Of a stretch of 5,934 bases of DNA, positions 1-5,934 are shown piece after piece. The translations under genes were made by a program, and so were the position numbers. The stretch comes from DATJGF01 sp035495315 (GTDB lineage: Bacteria > Verrucomicrobiota > Verrucomicrobiia > Limisphaerales > UBA8199), in the NCBI GenBank assembly GCA_035495315.1, contig DATJGF010000007.1, forward strand, positions 1-5,934, read 5' to 3'. Under the pieces are notes generated by a model. That model had not been told where the DNA came from, made no database searches, and saw only the letters and a program-made list of their open reading frames with translations. The stretch's first letter is position 1, and every line of letters begins with the position of its first letter.

Positions 1-72
1 AGAACCCCATTTAACTGCCAGGGAGAACCCCAGCGCCAAACCAAGCTTGGGCTGACAATGCTCCGAACTCAT
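1..72 (-). CDS. Possible 5' end of a further gene, cut by the window edge
   Basis: An ATG at 70-72 opens 24 codons without a stop to the window edge, starting MSSEHCQPK and continuing LGLALGFSLAVKWGS. The Cys-containing polar start followed by a small-residue hydrophobic helix resembles the N-terminus of small membrane proteins often labelled bacteriophage holin in PVC-group genomes, but this is only an impression. No ribosome binding site is visible. It could equally be non-coding. Confidence 0.25.
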   Translation of the reverse strand, partial: MSSEHCQPKLGLALGFSLAVKWGS

Positions 73-156
73 TAACGGCACTCTGCGGTAGCTATCGGCA
101 GGAATGAGTGGTGTTGAAAACTGCTTTCTACAAATTGACTCGGATTAAGATTATTA

Positions 157-416
157 CTACTGGTTGTAGCGCTCTTTGTAAGATTTTTTCAACGCCTCGG
201 CTTCCTGCGACGAGAGGCCCTTGATCCAGCGGTTCTCATCTTGCGCCAAAAGGCCATCGACCCTCGCCTGATATTTCTTTTTCAATTCGGGGCTTTTGTC
301 CGCCGCGGCATCAATCACAGCCGGAAGGAATTTCGTATAGAGGCGTCTGGCGCGACGGGAAGGAGCTGGCCAGCGGCTAATAGTGAGAGGAAAATTGAAA
401 TGGAAGGAGTTCTCAT
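157..416 (-). CDS. Small secreted helical protein, apparently frameshifted
   Basis: The ATG at 416, 18 bases after the porin stop, opens a frame with a textbook signal peptide (MRTPSISIFLSLLAAG, then QLLPVAPDA). It runs into TGA at 315-317 after 33 codons. A lysine- and glutamate-rich helical body (YTKFLPAVIDAAADKSPEL, then KKYQARVDGLLAQ, ending KSYKERYNQ) continues in the neighbouring frame to a triple stop TAG-TAA-TAA (151-159). Adding one base, for example a third C at 342-343 in the GCCTC after PDA, joins the two into an 86-residue exported protein. The body's own frame stays open upstream to an ATG at 468, but that version starts inside the porin gene and has no signal peptide, so it is less credible. 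I do not recognise the family. The sequence cannot distinguish a base missing from the assembly from a genuine young mutation. No canonical -1 slippery heptamer is seen at the junction. Confidence 0.6.
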
Positions 417-434
417 TGTGTTTCGTGGTGGGAA

Positions 435-1940
435 TCAAAAGCTCAGTTGGGCCTGTACATAAACCCAATCTGCATCGTGAGCACCGCCCAGATTCTGGAA
501 GGTCTGATTGACATAGTCGCCGGTGAAATAATGGCCAAAGCCTGTTTGGAGCTGAACAAATGCCACTGGTTGGTAGGTGACAATCAGATCAATTTCCTGC
601 CCTGCGAAACTATCATTTGCCGCGTGAATCCCGTAACCACCGGTGGTCCGTGGTAATTGGTTAACCTGGTAAAAGAAGTCGCTCGTAGTAGCCAGCCAGA
701 AGGCGTTATAAATCAGGACAACCGACAGGTGCTTGACCGGGACGATACTCGCCTTGAGGTAAGGATCCAGGAGGTTTTGCCACGAAAGAAAATCCATTGC
801 CCCGTAGAACTTGTGATTGGTGGGATAAAGGTTCACGAACGTGTTGTGTTCGTTATCATTGGGATTGCCATCGCCGGAGCCATAATCAAATCCGATCGCA
901 AATCGTGGCTTGAAATCCATTTTCTTGAAAGTGTAGCCGCCTTCGATATGTGTAGCGTAAGCCAGATGATTGAGCCGCTGACCGTTGACTACGCCAGGGG
1001 TGCCTGTCCCGTATTGGAAGTCGCCGAATTGGCCGGCAAATTCGCCGTTCAAGTCCCAGCCGTTGAGTTGTCCCGGCAGAGTCTGAAAACGCGAGCCGAT
1101 CGTGTAGATATCCCGCGGCGAATTGCCCCTGCCATAGGTCGTAACATGCCTAGGCGAATCCGCAGTCGCATTATCCGCCAGGAAATAGAGTTGCAGCTCA
1201 GTCTTGGGCACCAGTGAGCGCGTGGACCCGTACACCCCTGAGAACCAATCGTCCCAATTCGATTGATCGAATTCGTTATCGTTAGGAATCACCACCCGTC
1301 CCACAAAGGCATCCACCCAGAAGGTTTTTTTCTCGTAGCGCAGTTTTGCGGCGTCGAAACGGCGTCCGATATTGTCCCAGTCGAAAGCACCGATCAATCG
1401 CTCATCGCCGTAACTCAGTTCTTGACGGCCGACTTTCAATGAGAGGGGGAGGCTTTCGGTGCCGCCCAAACGGACATAGCCCTGGTACAGATCGGCGGGC
1501 CCATTGGATTGCGGATTTGGGTTTCGCTTATCACCAGTTGAGGAGCTGTTCTGGCCTTCACCGAAAATCGTCAGCCAATCGACGGGTGAGTAGCCGGCAT
1601 GAATGCGCGTCCGCAGCAAAAGGAAATCATTTTCCCTTTCGGGAGTGTTGGCTCTGAAGTCTGCCGCGGTCGCGGCGGCCCCGGGAACGGCAAAGTAAGT
1701 CTGGTAAACATAACGTGCGCGAAACTGAGCTCCCAAGTCAAAATCGTTGAAGAAGGTACTTTGCGTTCGGAGCCAGTCGTTAAAAACACCGGCGCTGGGA
1801 GGCGGGGTAGTCGCTGCGGCAGCAGCAGTTGGCGGATTGGGCCCGGGAGTTTGGGCAATCGACGACACTGCAAGGCTCAATGCCATGAAAGAAGTAAAGA
1901 TCCTGATGAACAAGTGGAGAATTGGGCGATTGGGTTGCAT
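435..1940 (-). CDS. Alginate-export-type outer membrane beta-barrel porin
   Basis: This 501-residue outer-membrane protein is of the alginate export family type (AlgE-like 18-stranded barrels, often annotated as alginate export although many are general or anion porins). The Sec signal peptide is clear: Arg5 and Arg13 in the n-region, a hydrophobic stretch of about 14-28, and a plausible cut after SIA (27-29). A Pro/Ala/Thr-rich linker (31-50) follows. After that come alternating aromatic/polar strands with the usual signatures: LLLRTRIHAGYSPVDWLTIFGEGQ, ADLYQGYVRL, LKVGRQELSYGDERLIGAFDWDNIGR and, near the end, QTGFGHYFTGDYV. The C-terminus ends in Phe (VQAQLSF), the usual signal for barrel assembly. 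It lies 84 bases after the MOSC stop on the same strand, so it is probably part of the operon. A role in letting nitrite/nitrate cross the outer membrane is inferred from context. The substrate cannot be told from sequence. Confidence 0.87.
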   Translation of the reverse strand: MQPNRPILHLFIRIFTSFMALSLAVSSIAQTPGPNPPTAAAAATTPPPSAGVFNDWLRTQSTFFNDFDLGAQFRARYVYQTYFAVPGAAATAADFRANTPERENDFLLLRTRIHAGYSPVDWLTIFGEGQNSSSTGDKRNPNPQSNGPADLYQGYVRLGGTESLPLSLKVGRQELSYGDERLIGAFDWDNIGRRFDAAKLRYEKKTFWVDAFVGRVVIPNDNEFDQSNWDDWFSGVYGSTRSLVPKTELQLYFLADNATADSPRHVTTYGRGNSPRDIYTIGSRFQTLPGQLNGWDLNGEFAGQFGDFQYGTGTPGVVNGQRLNHLAYATHIEGGYTFKKMDFKPRFAIGFDYGSGDGNPNDNEHNTFVNLYPTNHKFYGAMDFLSWQNLLDPYLKASIVPVKHLSVVLIYNAFWLATTSDFFYQVNQLPRTTGGYGIHAANDSFAGQEIDLIVTYQPVAFVQLQTGFGHYFTGDYVNQTFQNLGGAHDADWVYVQAQLSF

Positions 1941-2024
1941 CCGAGGGTGATGGTTGTGGTAGGTTTGGTTTGACTTCTATTCTGAGCAAGCCAAGTCTGA
2001 AAGGCAGTTCCACGGCACTCGCGT

Positions 2025-2486
2025 TCATTCGCTGCGTTGAAGAACGCCATCAGTAAGAATTCGCGCGCGCAAGCCGCCACGGCCTTTTAACCACGTCTCC
2101 GCACCCGGGCCGAGGGCGGAGTCCATCCAATAACAAGGCTTACATTGCTCGACGCCGGCAAAGCGAACTCCTTGGATTTCAAATTCAACGCCGATCAAGG
2201 AATTCAAATCTGCGCCCGAAACAAGGGCATTGCGTCTCGTCGCGGATGGCTCGGTCTGAAGCAGATTGAGTTCGCGTCGCAAGGCGTCAAAGACTTCCAG
2301 CGAAAAAAACGTGATTTGCCCTTTGTAGTTTTCTTCAAAATCAAAGAATCGGTCTCCTCGAATGCCACGGCCGGCGACGCACTCGATTTGATTCACTTCG
2401 ACGACGGGATTCTGCCCGGCCGGTCCGCCGTGATGACCGAAAAAATTATGTCCTGCCGAAATGAACAACTGATGGATTTGGATCAT
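2025..2486 (-). CDS. MOSC domain protein (molybdenum cofactor-related)
   Basis: This small, single-domain MOSC protein has 153 residues. The family is named after the C-terminal domain of eukaryotic Mo-cofactor sulfurase. Members bind molybdenum cofactor, and some bacterial ones reduce N-hydroxylated compounds or are proposed to carry sulfur to the cofactor. Visible hallmarks are GRGIRGDRFFDF (39-50), the SATRRNALVSGADLNSLIG stretch (81-99, with Arg84-Arg85-Asn86 and DLN), VEQCKPC (112-118) with the conserved Cys at 115 and a second at 118, and GGLRARIL (137-144). It starts within the last bases of the zincin gene (ATGA), so the two are probably translationally coupled. No signal peptide is seen, so it is cytoplasmic. 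In an operon for a molybdenum enzyme, a role in cofactor delivery or editing is sensible but not shown. The domain call is firm; the substrate is unknown. Confidence 0.88.
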   Translation of the reverse strand: MIQIHQLFISAGHNFFGHHGGPAGQNPVVEVNQIECVAGRGIRGDRFFDFEENYKGQITFFSLEVFDALRRELNLLQTEPSATRRNALVSGADLNSLIGVEFEIQGVRFAGVEQCKPCYWMDSALGPGAETWLKGRGGLRARILTDGVLQRSE

Positions 2487-3406
2487 ATTACCGCTAGAGC
2501 TTGGGGACGGTTAATGCGATAAATTTCGCAGCAGCGCGCGCAGGCTCCTTGCTCCGGTTTCCAGTCTGGAAATTCCGAGCGGATTGTGCTCACCGTGCGG
2601 TCCGTAAGACTGGCCGCCGTAGCCCAGGTAAAGGTGGGGAAGCCGCACAACGGGCAGGCGGCGCCCGGGCGAACGCCAAAGTTGGCCTGCATCTCGCGCG
2701 GATCACACGCTAAATCTGCCAGCAGTTGGTGGGTGGGAGAAGGGTTCGTCCAAAGCGCCTCGAACACCTCTTGTTGCCTAACCTCTGGCCAAAAAGCGAA
2801 AGCGGTGGCGAATTCCCTCTGGCGTTGTTCTTTGGTCGCGACGGTGTCACGCCTTTCACGAGTCAGGCGGCCGTCAATGGTGACGTCCCACAGCAGGCGA
2901 TAACGCTCGCGGGCAACGCGCCGTTGGCTCATGAACGTTCCCGACAGTGGAAGCTCCGGCGCGTAATCGAACGCTGGATCCACCATGTCCTGAAGGTGCA
3001 TAAGTTCGTGGCGAAGAAAGGCGCCCAATTCCTGTTCCCGTGTCAGGCGTTCCGCGCAAATGGCCACGACGCCGTTACGATCGCCAGCTTCATTTACATA
3101 GAGTTCAGTGCCATCATCGCTTCTAGTTCGAGATTTCCGGAAAGCCAGGACGTTTAATGCGGCGGGCAGCAGAGGGAATTCTTCCAGTGGCTTAGTCAGT
3201 AACCGTTCCAATCCCCACTCGCGGAACCATTCAAGGTGAAGCCGAAAGAAGGCACTATTCCGTTCGTCCGGATCCACGATGTCATAGAGCCTCTCGCGTT
3301 CGCGGTTGAAACGCGCGATTTGGAACAATGCGACCCCTTTTCGGCGGCCAGTAGCACAAAGCCGAACGGCCTCTTCCACAAAATCTTCATCGTAGCGCAG
3401 GTGCAT
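2483..3406 (-). CDS. HExxH zincin-like protein with C-terminal zinc ribbon, NXR-operon associated (unrecognised family)
   Basis: I do not recognise this 307-residue family. The central segment RHELMHLQD contains HExxH (His133, Glu134, His137), the zinc-binding and catalytic signature of gluzincin/metzincin-type peptidases. It is preceded by a predicted strand/helix (NGVVAICAERL, then REQELGAFLRHE) as in genuine zincins. A downstream LLWDVTIDGRL (171-181) could supply a third ligand or structural acid, but this is a guess. The C-terminus has Cys251-X2-Cys254 and Cys289-X2-Cys292, a zinc-ribbon pattern. HExxH plus a terminal ribbon recalls SprT/Spartan-like proteins, but no further similarity is apparent. 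No signal peptide or membrane segment is seen, so it is probably cytoplasmic. An upstream in-frame ATG at 3460 would add 18 residues encoded by repeat-like DNA, so I prefer MHLRYDEDF at 3406. The stop overlaps the MOSC start by ATGA. Lying between a chaperone and a MOSC gene, it may act in enzyme maturation or proteolytic quality control (inference). Confidence 0.8.
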   Translation of the reverse strand: MHLRYDEDFVEEAVRLCATGRRKGVALFQIARFNRERERLYDIVDPDERNSAFFRLHLEWFREWGLERLLTKPLEEFPLLPAALNVLAFRKSRTRSDDGTELYVNEAGDRNGVVAICAERLTREQELGAFLRHELMHLQDMVDPAFDYAPELPLSGTFMSQRRVARERYRLLWDVTIDGRLTRERRDTVATKEQRQREFATAFAFWPEVRQQEVFEALWTNPSPTHQLLADLACDPREMQANFGVRPGAACPLCGFPTFTWATAASLTDRTVSTIRSEFPDWKPEQGACARCCEIYRINRPQALAVI

Positions 3407-3526
3407 GTTTACGATGTCCGAAGACCGAAATTTGAAAACCGAAGGCCGGAGGTCTGACATGCAAGGGCATCCGCAATTCGACCTCGATCTAAAATTCGCT
3501 TGGATTTTGGCATTGCGGTTTGAGAT
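3407..3526 (-). other. Intergenic gap with degenerate CCGAA/TTCGG repeats before the zincin gene
   Basis: These 120 bases lie between the chaperone stop and the preferred zincin start. On the plus strand CCGAA recurs at 3418, 3425 and 3439, including the near-copies CCGAAGACC and CCGAAGGCC. The rest is AT-richer with no gene, promoter or terminator that I can defend. The repeats fall in the stretch that the alternative ATG at 3460 would translate, which argues against that start. Confidence 0.45.
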
Positions 3527-4489
3527 TTAAGTCGTGGTTTGAGTCAGCGCACCGGGTGGTAATTGTGTAATGCCGCAAGAATGGCACATGCTCTCGGCTT
3601 CCTCGACGGGACGAAGCAACAGATCCTCGCTGCCGGGGCTAATCCCGTGCTGCGAGCATTCGAATTCAATAAAAGCCCTGGTGAAGACGGCCAGAGCATG
3701 CAGAGGACTGCCGGCGGTCATACGCGCAAGCCGTCTGGCGAAGGCCGGTGTCCAGCGGCCCAAATGTTCGCGAAGGAAGCGTTTTTGCGCTTCGCGACAC
3801 AAGGCCATTACGTCCAGATCAAGCTGGTGTTCGAAGGCATAAGCCTCCTTGGCGGCGAGAACGCACATGAACTCCAATTCCAGACAGATGTGGTCGTGAC
3901 GTTCATCGGCATCTTCGGCGACCTGTAAACCAAAGGCGCGATAAAAACCGGCGATATCAGCCAACCGGTGTGGCTGAAACAGCGGATCGGCCTTGATGTC
4001 GCCATATTCGATTTCGTTCAGCGGACATCGACCGCGGGCAGCGTGACCGAAAGCCGCGAGGAAGGCGGTGAAAAATGGTTCGAACAGCTCCGGTTTGAGT
4101 TGAGAATCAAGTAGGGCAACCGATTCAGCAAGCAATGGCGTTGTCGCTGATAATGCTCCAACCGCTGATGCGAGGTCATGCCGGGAACTCGCGCTGGTGA
4201 GCTGCATCCATCCTTCTTGGGAGGCATCCTGGTAGGCTTGCGCCAGAAACCCATAAAGGAAGGTGCGCGCTACTGCGGTATCGATGGCAGTTTGAAGTGG
4301 CTGCGCCGCCTGGCCTCGGTAGGCCTCGGATTCATTCTTCGCTTCATCCCCTGCGCCGAGAGGAGCTGCCCCGGCTGGCTTCCGCGGTGAGTAGTTGCCG
4401 AACACTGAGCGGGGTGGGCTGACAGAACGCGCGGCCCATCCCTCGTTCCCCAAGGGACAGTTGGGAGTTTTTTCAGATCGAGTTGGCAT
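3527..4489 (-). CDS. TorD/NarJ-family molybdoenzyme maturation chaperone
   Basis: This is a predicted cytoplasmic chaperone that holds the apo catalytic subunit while the molybdenum cofactor is inserted. The all-helical TorD-like domain spans about residues 65-295 of 320. Typical family signatures are visible: LNEIEYG (157-163), LADIAGFYRAFGL (176-188) and ERHDHICLELEFM (196-208) followed by AAKEAYAFE. Its ATG lies inside the last codons of nxrB, a 17-base overlap, which implies translational coupling. Two things are odd. Residues 1-64 form a Gly/Ala/Pro/Ser-rich extension that does not look like the fold, yet I found no other in-frame ATG, GTG or TTG between it and the domain. The C-terminus has a Cys302-X2-Cys305 pair (MCHSCG), which could bind metal or be redox active. 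The family is clear; the client is inferred from its position beside nxrB. No gene symbol is given because narJ, nxr-associated and torD-type members cannot be separated by eye. Confidence 0.85.
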   Translation of the reverse strand: MPTRSEKTPNCPLGNEGWAARSVSPPRSVFGNYSPRKPAGAAPLGAGDEAKNESEAYRGQAAQPLQTAIDTAVARTFLYGFLAQAYQDASQEGWMQLTSASSRHDLASAVGALSATTPLLAESVALLDSQLKPELFEPFFTAFLAAFGHAARGRCPLNEIEYGDIKADPLFQPHRLADIAGFYRAFGLQVAEDADERHDHICLELEFMCVLAAKEAYAFEHQLDLDVMALCREAQKRFLREHLGRWTPAFARRLARMTAGSPLHALAVFTRAFIEFECSQHGISPGSEDLLLRPVEEAESMCHSCGITQLPPGALTQTTT

Positions 4490-5744
4490 GTTTGTCGGGG
4501 CGAATATGAAGTGGTTCCTCTACCGTGGTTTCGATGATCTTTGTGCCGTCTTTCGCGTAACCAATAATTGTGTCGTTATAAAGCTCGAATTTTTTGCCGC
4601 GCACCTCAGTTTCAAAGACCTTGGGACCCTCTTTGATTTCGTAGCGGAAGCAGATTCGGTGGTCCTTGCCAAAAAGCTGCAGCACCGCCAGCAGTTCACG
4701 ATCGGGTGCGGCATATTTCTCGACGGCGGCATCGACGCCGGGGCCGAACATCTGCTGGAGATAAGGTCGCGGCACCCAACGCGGGGGAATGTAATAACCA
4801 TTCGGTTCGGTGCCGAACTGAGGGTAGAGCGGCAAAGCGACTTTGGCGACGTGCACCAGGTAGTAAAGCGGGCTGTGACGGTCCTCTTTCCAGGTTCCAT
4901 CCTGGTTCATTTCAACCAGGCCCTGCAAACGAATATGGCCGATGCAGGCAGCCATGCAGCGGGTCTGCATGGGCAAGCCCCCACCATGCTGGTCGCGGCC
5001 CTCAACGCGGGGGAAACAGGCGATGCATTTCTCGCTGGTCCGCGTGGTGCCTCGATACAGGCTCTTCTTGTAAGGACAAGCTTCAAGGCACTTGCGGTAA
5101 CCGCGACAGCGTTCCTGATCGATCAGCACAATCCCATCCTCGGGCCGCTTATAGATAGCATTGCGGGGACAGGCAGCAAGGCAGGCCGGGTAAGAACAAT
5201 GATTACAGATTCGAGCCAGGTAAAAGAACCAGGTTTTATGCTGGGGAAGAGTCTCTCCACCTTTAAACCCCTGCCCTTTGACACCTTTCTCGGAACCGAC
5301 CGGATGATCCTCGTAACGGTTCGGCGCGGACCATTCTTCATCCTCGGGAAGATAGCCGAGTGCCTTCTGGGCACCTTCTGAGCTGACATTCAGTTTCGCC
5401 GCCTCGAAAATGGTTTTGCCATTGAATTTGCCGTAAGGCCCCTTGGGACTTTGCACTTTTGTGTCCCAGGTCTGGCCGCCCGAGTTGGCGCGCTCCAGCA
5501 GATCCAAGATCTTAACATCCCAATGGTGGGGATAACCTCCGTAAGGCTTCGTCTCGACGTTATTCCACCACATGTTTTCCTGGCCGCGCGAGAAGGTCCA
5601 GGTGGACTTGCATGCCATAGTGCAACTCTGGCAGCCGATGCAACGGTTCAGGTTGAAAACAAAAGCAAACTGCTGTTGGGGAAAAGCCGCATCATAGGGG
5701 TAATCCATGTCACGGCCGAGTTGCCAGTTAAAGACGTTGCTCAT
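4473..5744 (-). CDS. nxrB: NxrB-like iron-sulfur beta subunit of a nitrite oxidoreductase/nitrate reductase-type molybdoenzyme
   Basis: This is the electron-transfer subunit of a type II DMSO-reductase-family complex. It wires the molybdenum alpha subunit to an electron carrier. The 423-residue protein carries four ferredoxin-type motifs: Cys35/38/41/45 (CIGCQSCTMAC), Cys180/183/188/192 (CNHCSYPACLAAC), Cys213/219/223 with Tyr216 where a fourth Cys would sit, and Cys240/243 plus Cys263/267. By analogy with NarH this gives three [4Fe-4S] clusters and one [3Fe-4S] cluster. The N-terminal VFNWQLGR, the MWWNNVETKPYGGYP block (58-72), PYGKFNGKTIFEA (103-115), EPNGYYIPPRWVPR and MFGPGVD match NxrB of Nitrospira/anammox type as I remember it, better than NarH. 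I chose the start at MSNVFNWQLGR because that is where family similarity begins. An in-frame ATG at 5819 would add 25 residues translated from a tandem repeat. There is no Tat or Sec signal, as is usual for beta subunits that travel with alpha. The stop overlaps the chaperone start. The beta-subunit call is very secure. NXR rather than another type II enzyme is likely, and the direction of catalysis is unknown. Confidence 0.9.
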   Translation of the reverse strand: MSNVFNWQLGRDMDYPYDAAFPQQQFAFVFNLNRCIGCQSCTMACKSTWTFSRGQENMWWNNVETKPYGGYPHHWDVKILDLLERANSGGQTWDTKVQSPKGPYGKFNGKTIFEAAKLNVSSEGAQKALGYLPEDEEWSAPNRYEDHPVGSEKGVKGQGFKGGETLPQHKTWFFYLARICNHCSYPACLAACPRNAIYKRPEDGIVLIDQERCRGYRKCLEACPYKKSLYRGTTRTSEKCIACFPRVEGRDQHGGGLPMQTRCMAACIGHIRLQGLVEMNQDGTWKEDRHSPLYYLVHVAKVALPLYPQFGTEPNGYYIPPRWVPRPYLQQMFGPGVDAAVEKYAAPDRELLAVLQLFGKDHRICFRYEIKEGPKVFETEVRGKKFELYNDTIIGYAKDGTKIIETTVEEPLHIRPDKHANSI

Positions 5745-5934
5745 AAAGAGAGGTATTTTTTGATTGACAATTCGGAGATCTGTGAGTCTCAGTCGACCCA
5801 TAGGACCCGTGTGACCCATGAATTGCTCCCAACAACCTGGATTCCTCCCACCCCACGGAAATTATCGAGCGTTGCTGTCGTTTCAAAAGGCCGAGGTGGT
5901 TTATGACATCACGTTTCGCTTTTGCCATAAATTC
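5745..5934 (-). other. Upstream region, possibly including the last codons of the preceding gene
   Basis: No gene is confidently present. All three minus frames are open at the window edge. One ends at TGA 5909-5911 (IYGKSET), one at TAA 5901-5903 (NLWQKRNVMS), and one runs 68 codons to a TAA at 5728-5730, inside nxrB (it includes an ATG at 5928). The last passes through the 9-base repeats and overlaps nxrB, so it is probably not a gene. A catalytic alpha subunit would be expected to end here, but ten or fewer residues are too few to identify it. Confidence 0.35.
5793..5819 (-). repeat. Three tandem 9-base units (ATGGGTCNN type) upstream of nxrB
   Basis: Read on the minus strand, the units are ATGGGTCAC, ACGGGTCCT and ATGGGTCGA. 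They share RYGGGTC with only the last two bases free. They lie 48 bases before the chosen nxrB start. Degenerate ATGGGNC-type intergenic repeats are something I associate with Verrucomicrobiota and relatives (memory, not checked). They also create the spurious in-frame ATGs at 5819 and 5801. Confidence 0.6.

Noticed and set aside
1..32. Direct repeat AGAACCCCA at 1-9 and 24-32
   Set aside because: Only nine bases at the window edge, with no further copies noticed; no function can be argued.
41..50. Perfect 10-base palindrome CCAAGCTTGG
   Set aside because: Short, with no loop or T-tract, so it is not a terminator; expected by chance at this scale.
657..1217. 186-codon open frame on the plus strand
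   Set aside because: It is antisense to the porin, with no family signature and no start signal.
4395..5381. 328-codon open frame on the plus strand
   Set aside because: It is antisense to nxrB, has no recognisable domain, and the minus-strand protein has unmistakable cluster motifs.
5861..5886. TTGAAA and GATAAT boxes on the minus strand resembling a sigma-70 promoter
   Set aside because: Spacing is only 14 bases and the alternative -10 box at 16 bases matches poorly; too weak to call.
5728..5928. 66-codon minus-strand frame upstream of and overlapping nxrB
   Set aside because: It runs through the 9-base repeats and into the nxrB start; the composition is unlike a protein.

Overview
The window holds a single block of genes, all on the minus strand (read right to left). 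It appears to be the downstream part of an operon for a molybdenum oxidoreductase of the nitrite oxidoreductase/nitrate reductase (NXR/NAR, type II DMSO reductase) family. No gene is supported on the plus strand; the long plus-strand frames are antisense shadows of the real genes.

Layout in transcription order. (1) 5745-5934: an upstream stretch with no confident gene. It may contain the last few codons of the preceding gene, where the catalytic alpha subunit would be expected, and it has three tandem 9-base units just before the next gene. (2) 4473-5744: the iron-sulfur beta subunit, closely NxrB-like, with 15 cysteines arranged for three [4Fe-4S] clusters and one [3Fe-4S] cluster. (3) 3527-4489: a TorD/NarJ-type chaperone that overlaps the nxrB end by 17 bases and carries an unusual N-terminal extension and a C-terminal CxxC. 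(4) 2483-3406: an unrecognised protein with an HExxH metallopeptidase-type motif and a C-terminal zinc-ribbon-like CxxC...CxxC. (5) 2025-2486: a MOSC-domain protein, joined to the previous gene by an ATGA stop/start overlap. (6) 435-1940: an outer-membrane beta-barrel of the alginate-export porin type with a signal peptide. (7) 157-416: a small secreted protein whose signal peptide and body lie in different frames. (8) 1-72: a possible start of a further gene cut by the window edge.

How they may work together: NxrB passes electrons between the molybdenum catalytic subunit and a carrier. The TorD-like protein would help cofactor insertion into the catalytic subunit. The MOSC protein belongs to a superfamily tied to molybdenum cofactor chemistry. 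The zincin/zinc-ribbon protein sits between these two maturation-type genes, so a maturation or quality-control role is a reasonable guess. The porin could admit anions such as nitrite or nitrate to the periplasm. The alpha subunit, any cytochrome gamma subunit and any terminal oxidase lie outside the window or are absent, so the direction of catalysis cannot be read from this sequence.

Organism: a Gram-negative bacterium (outer-membrane porin with signal peptide). Six starts lack a Shine-Dalgarno sequence, and the gaps hold short degenerate repeats (ATGGGTC-type 9-mers, CCGAA-rich stretches) that I associate with Verrucomicrobiota, possibly the Pedosphaera/Limisphaera lineage. That assignment is an inference from style and memory, with other PVC phyla or Acidobacteria as alternatives.
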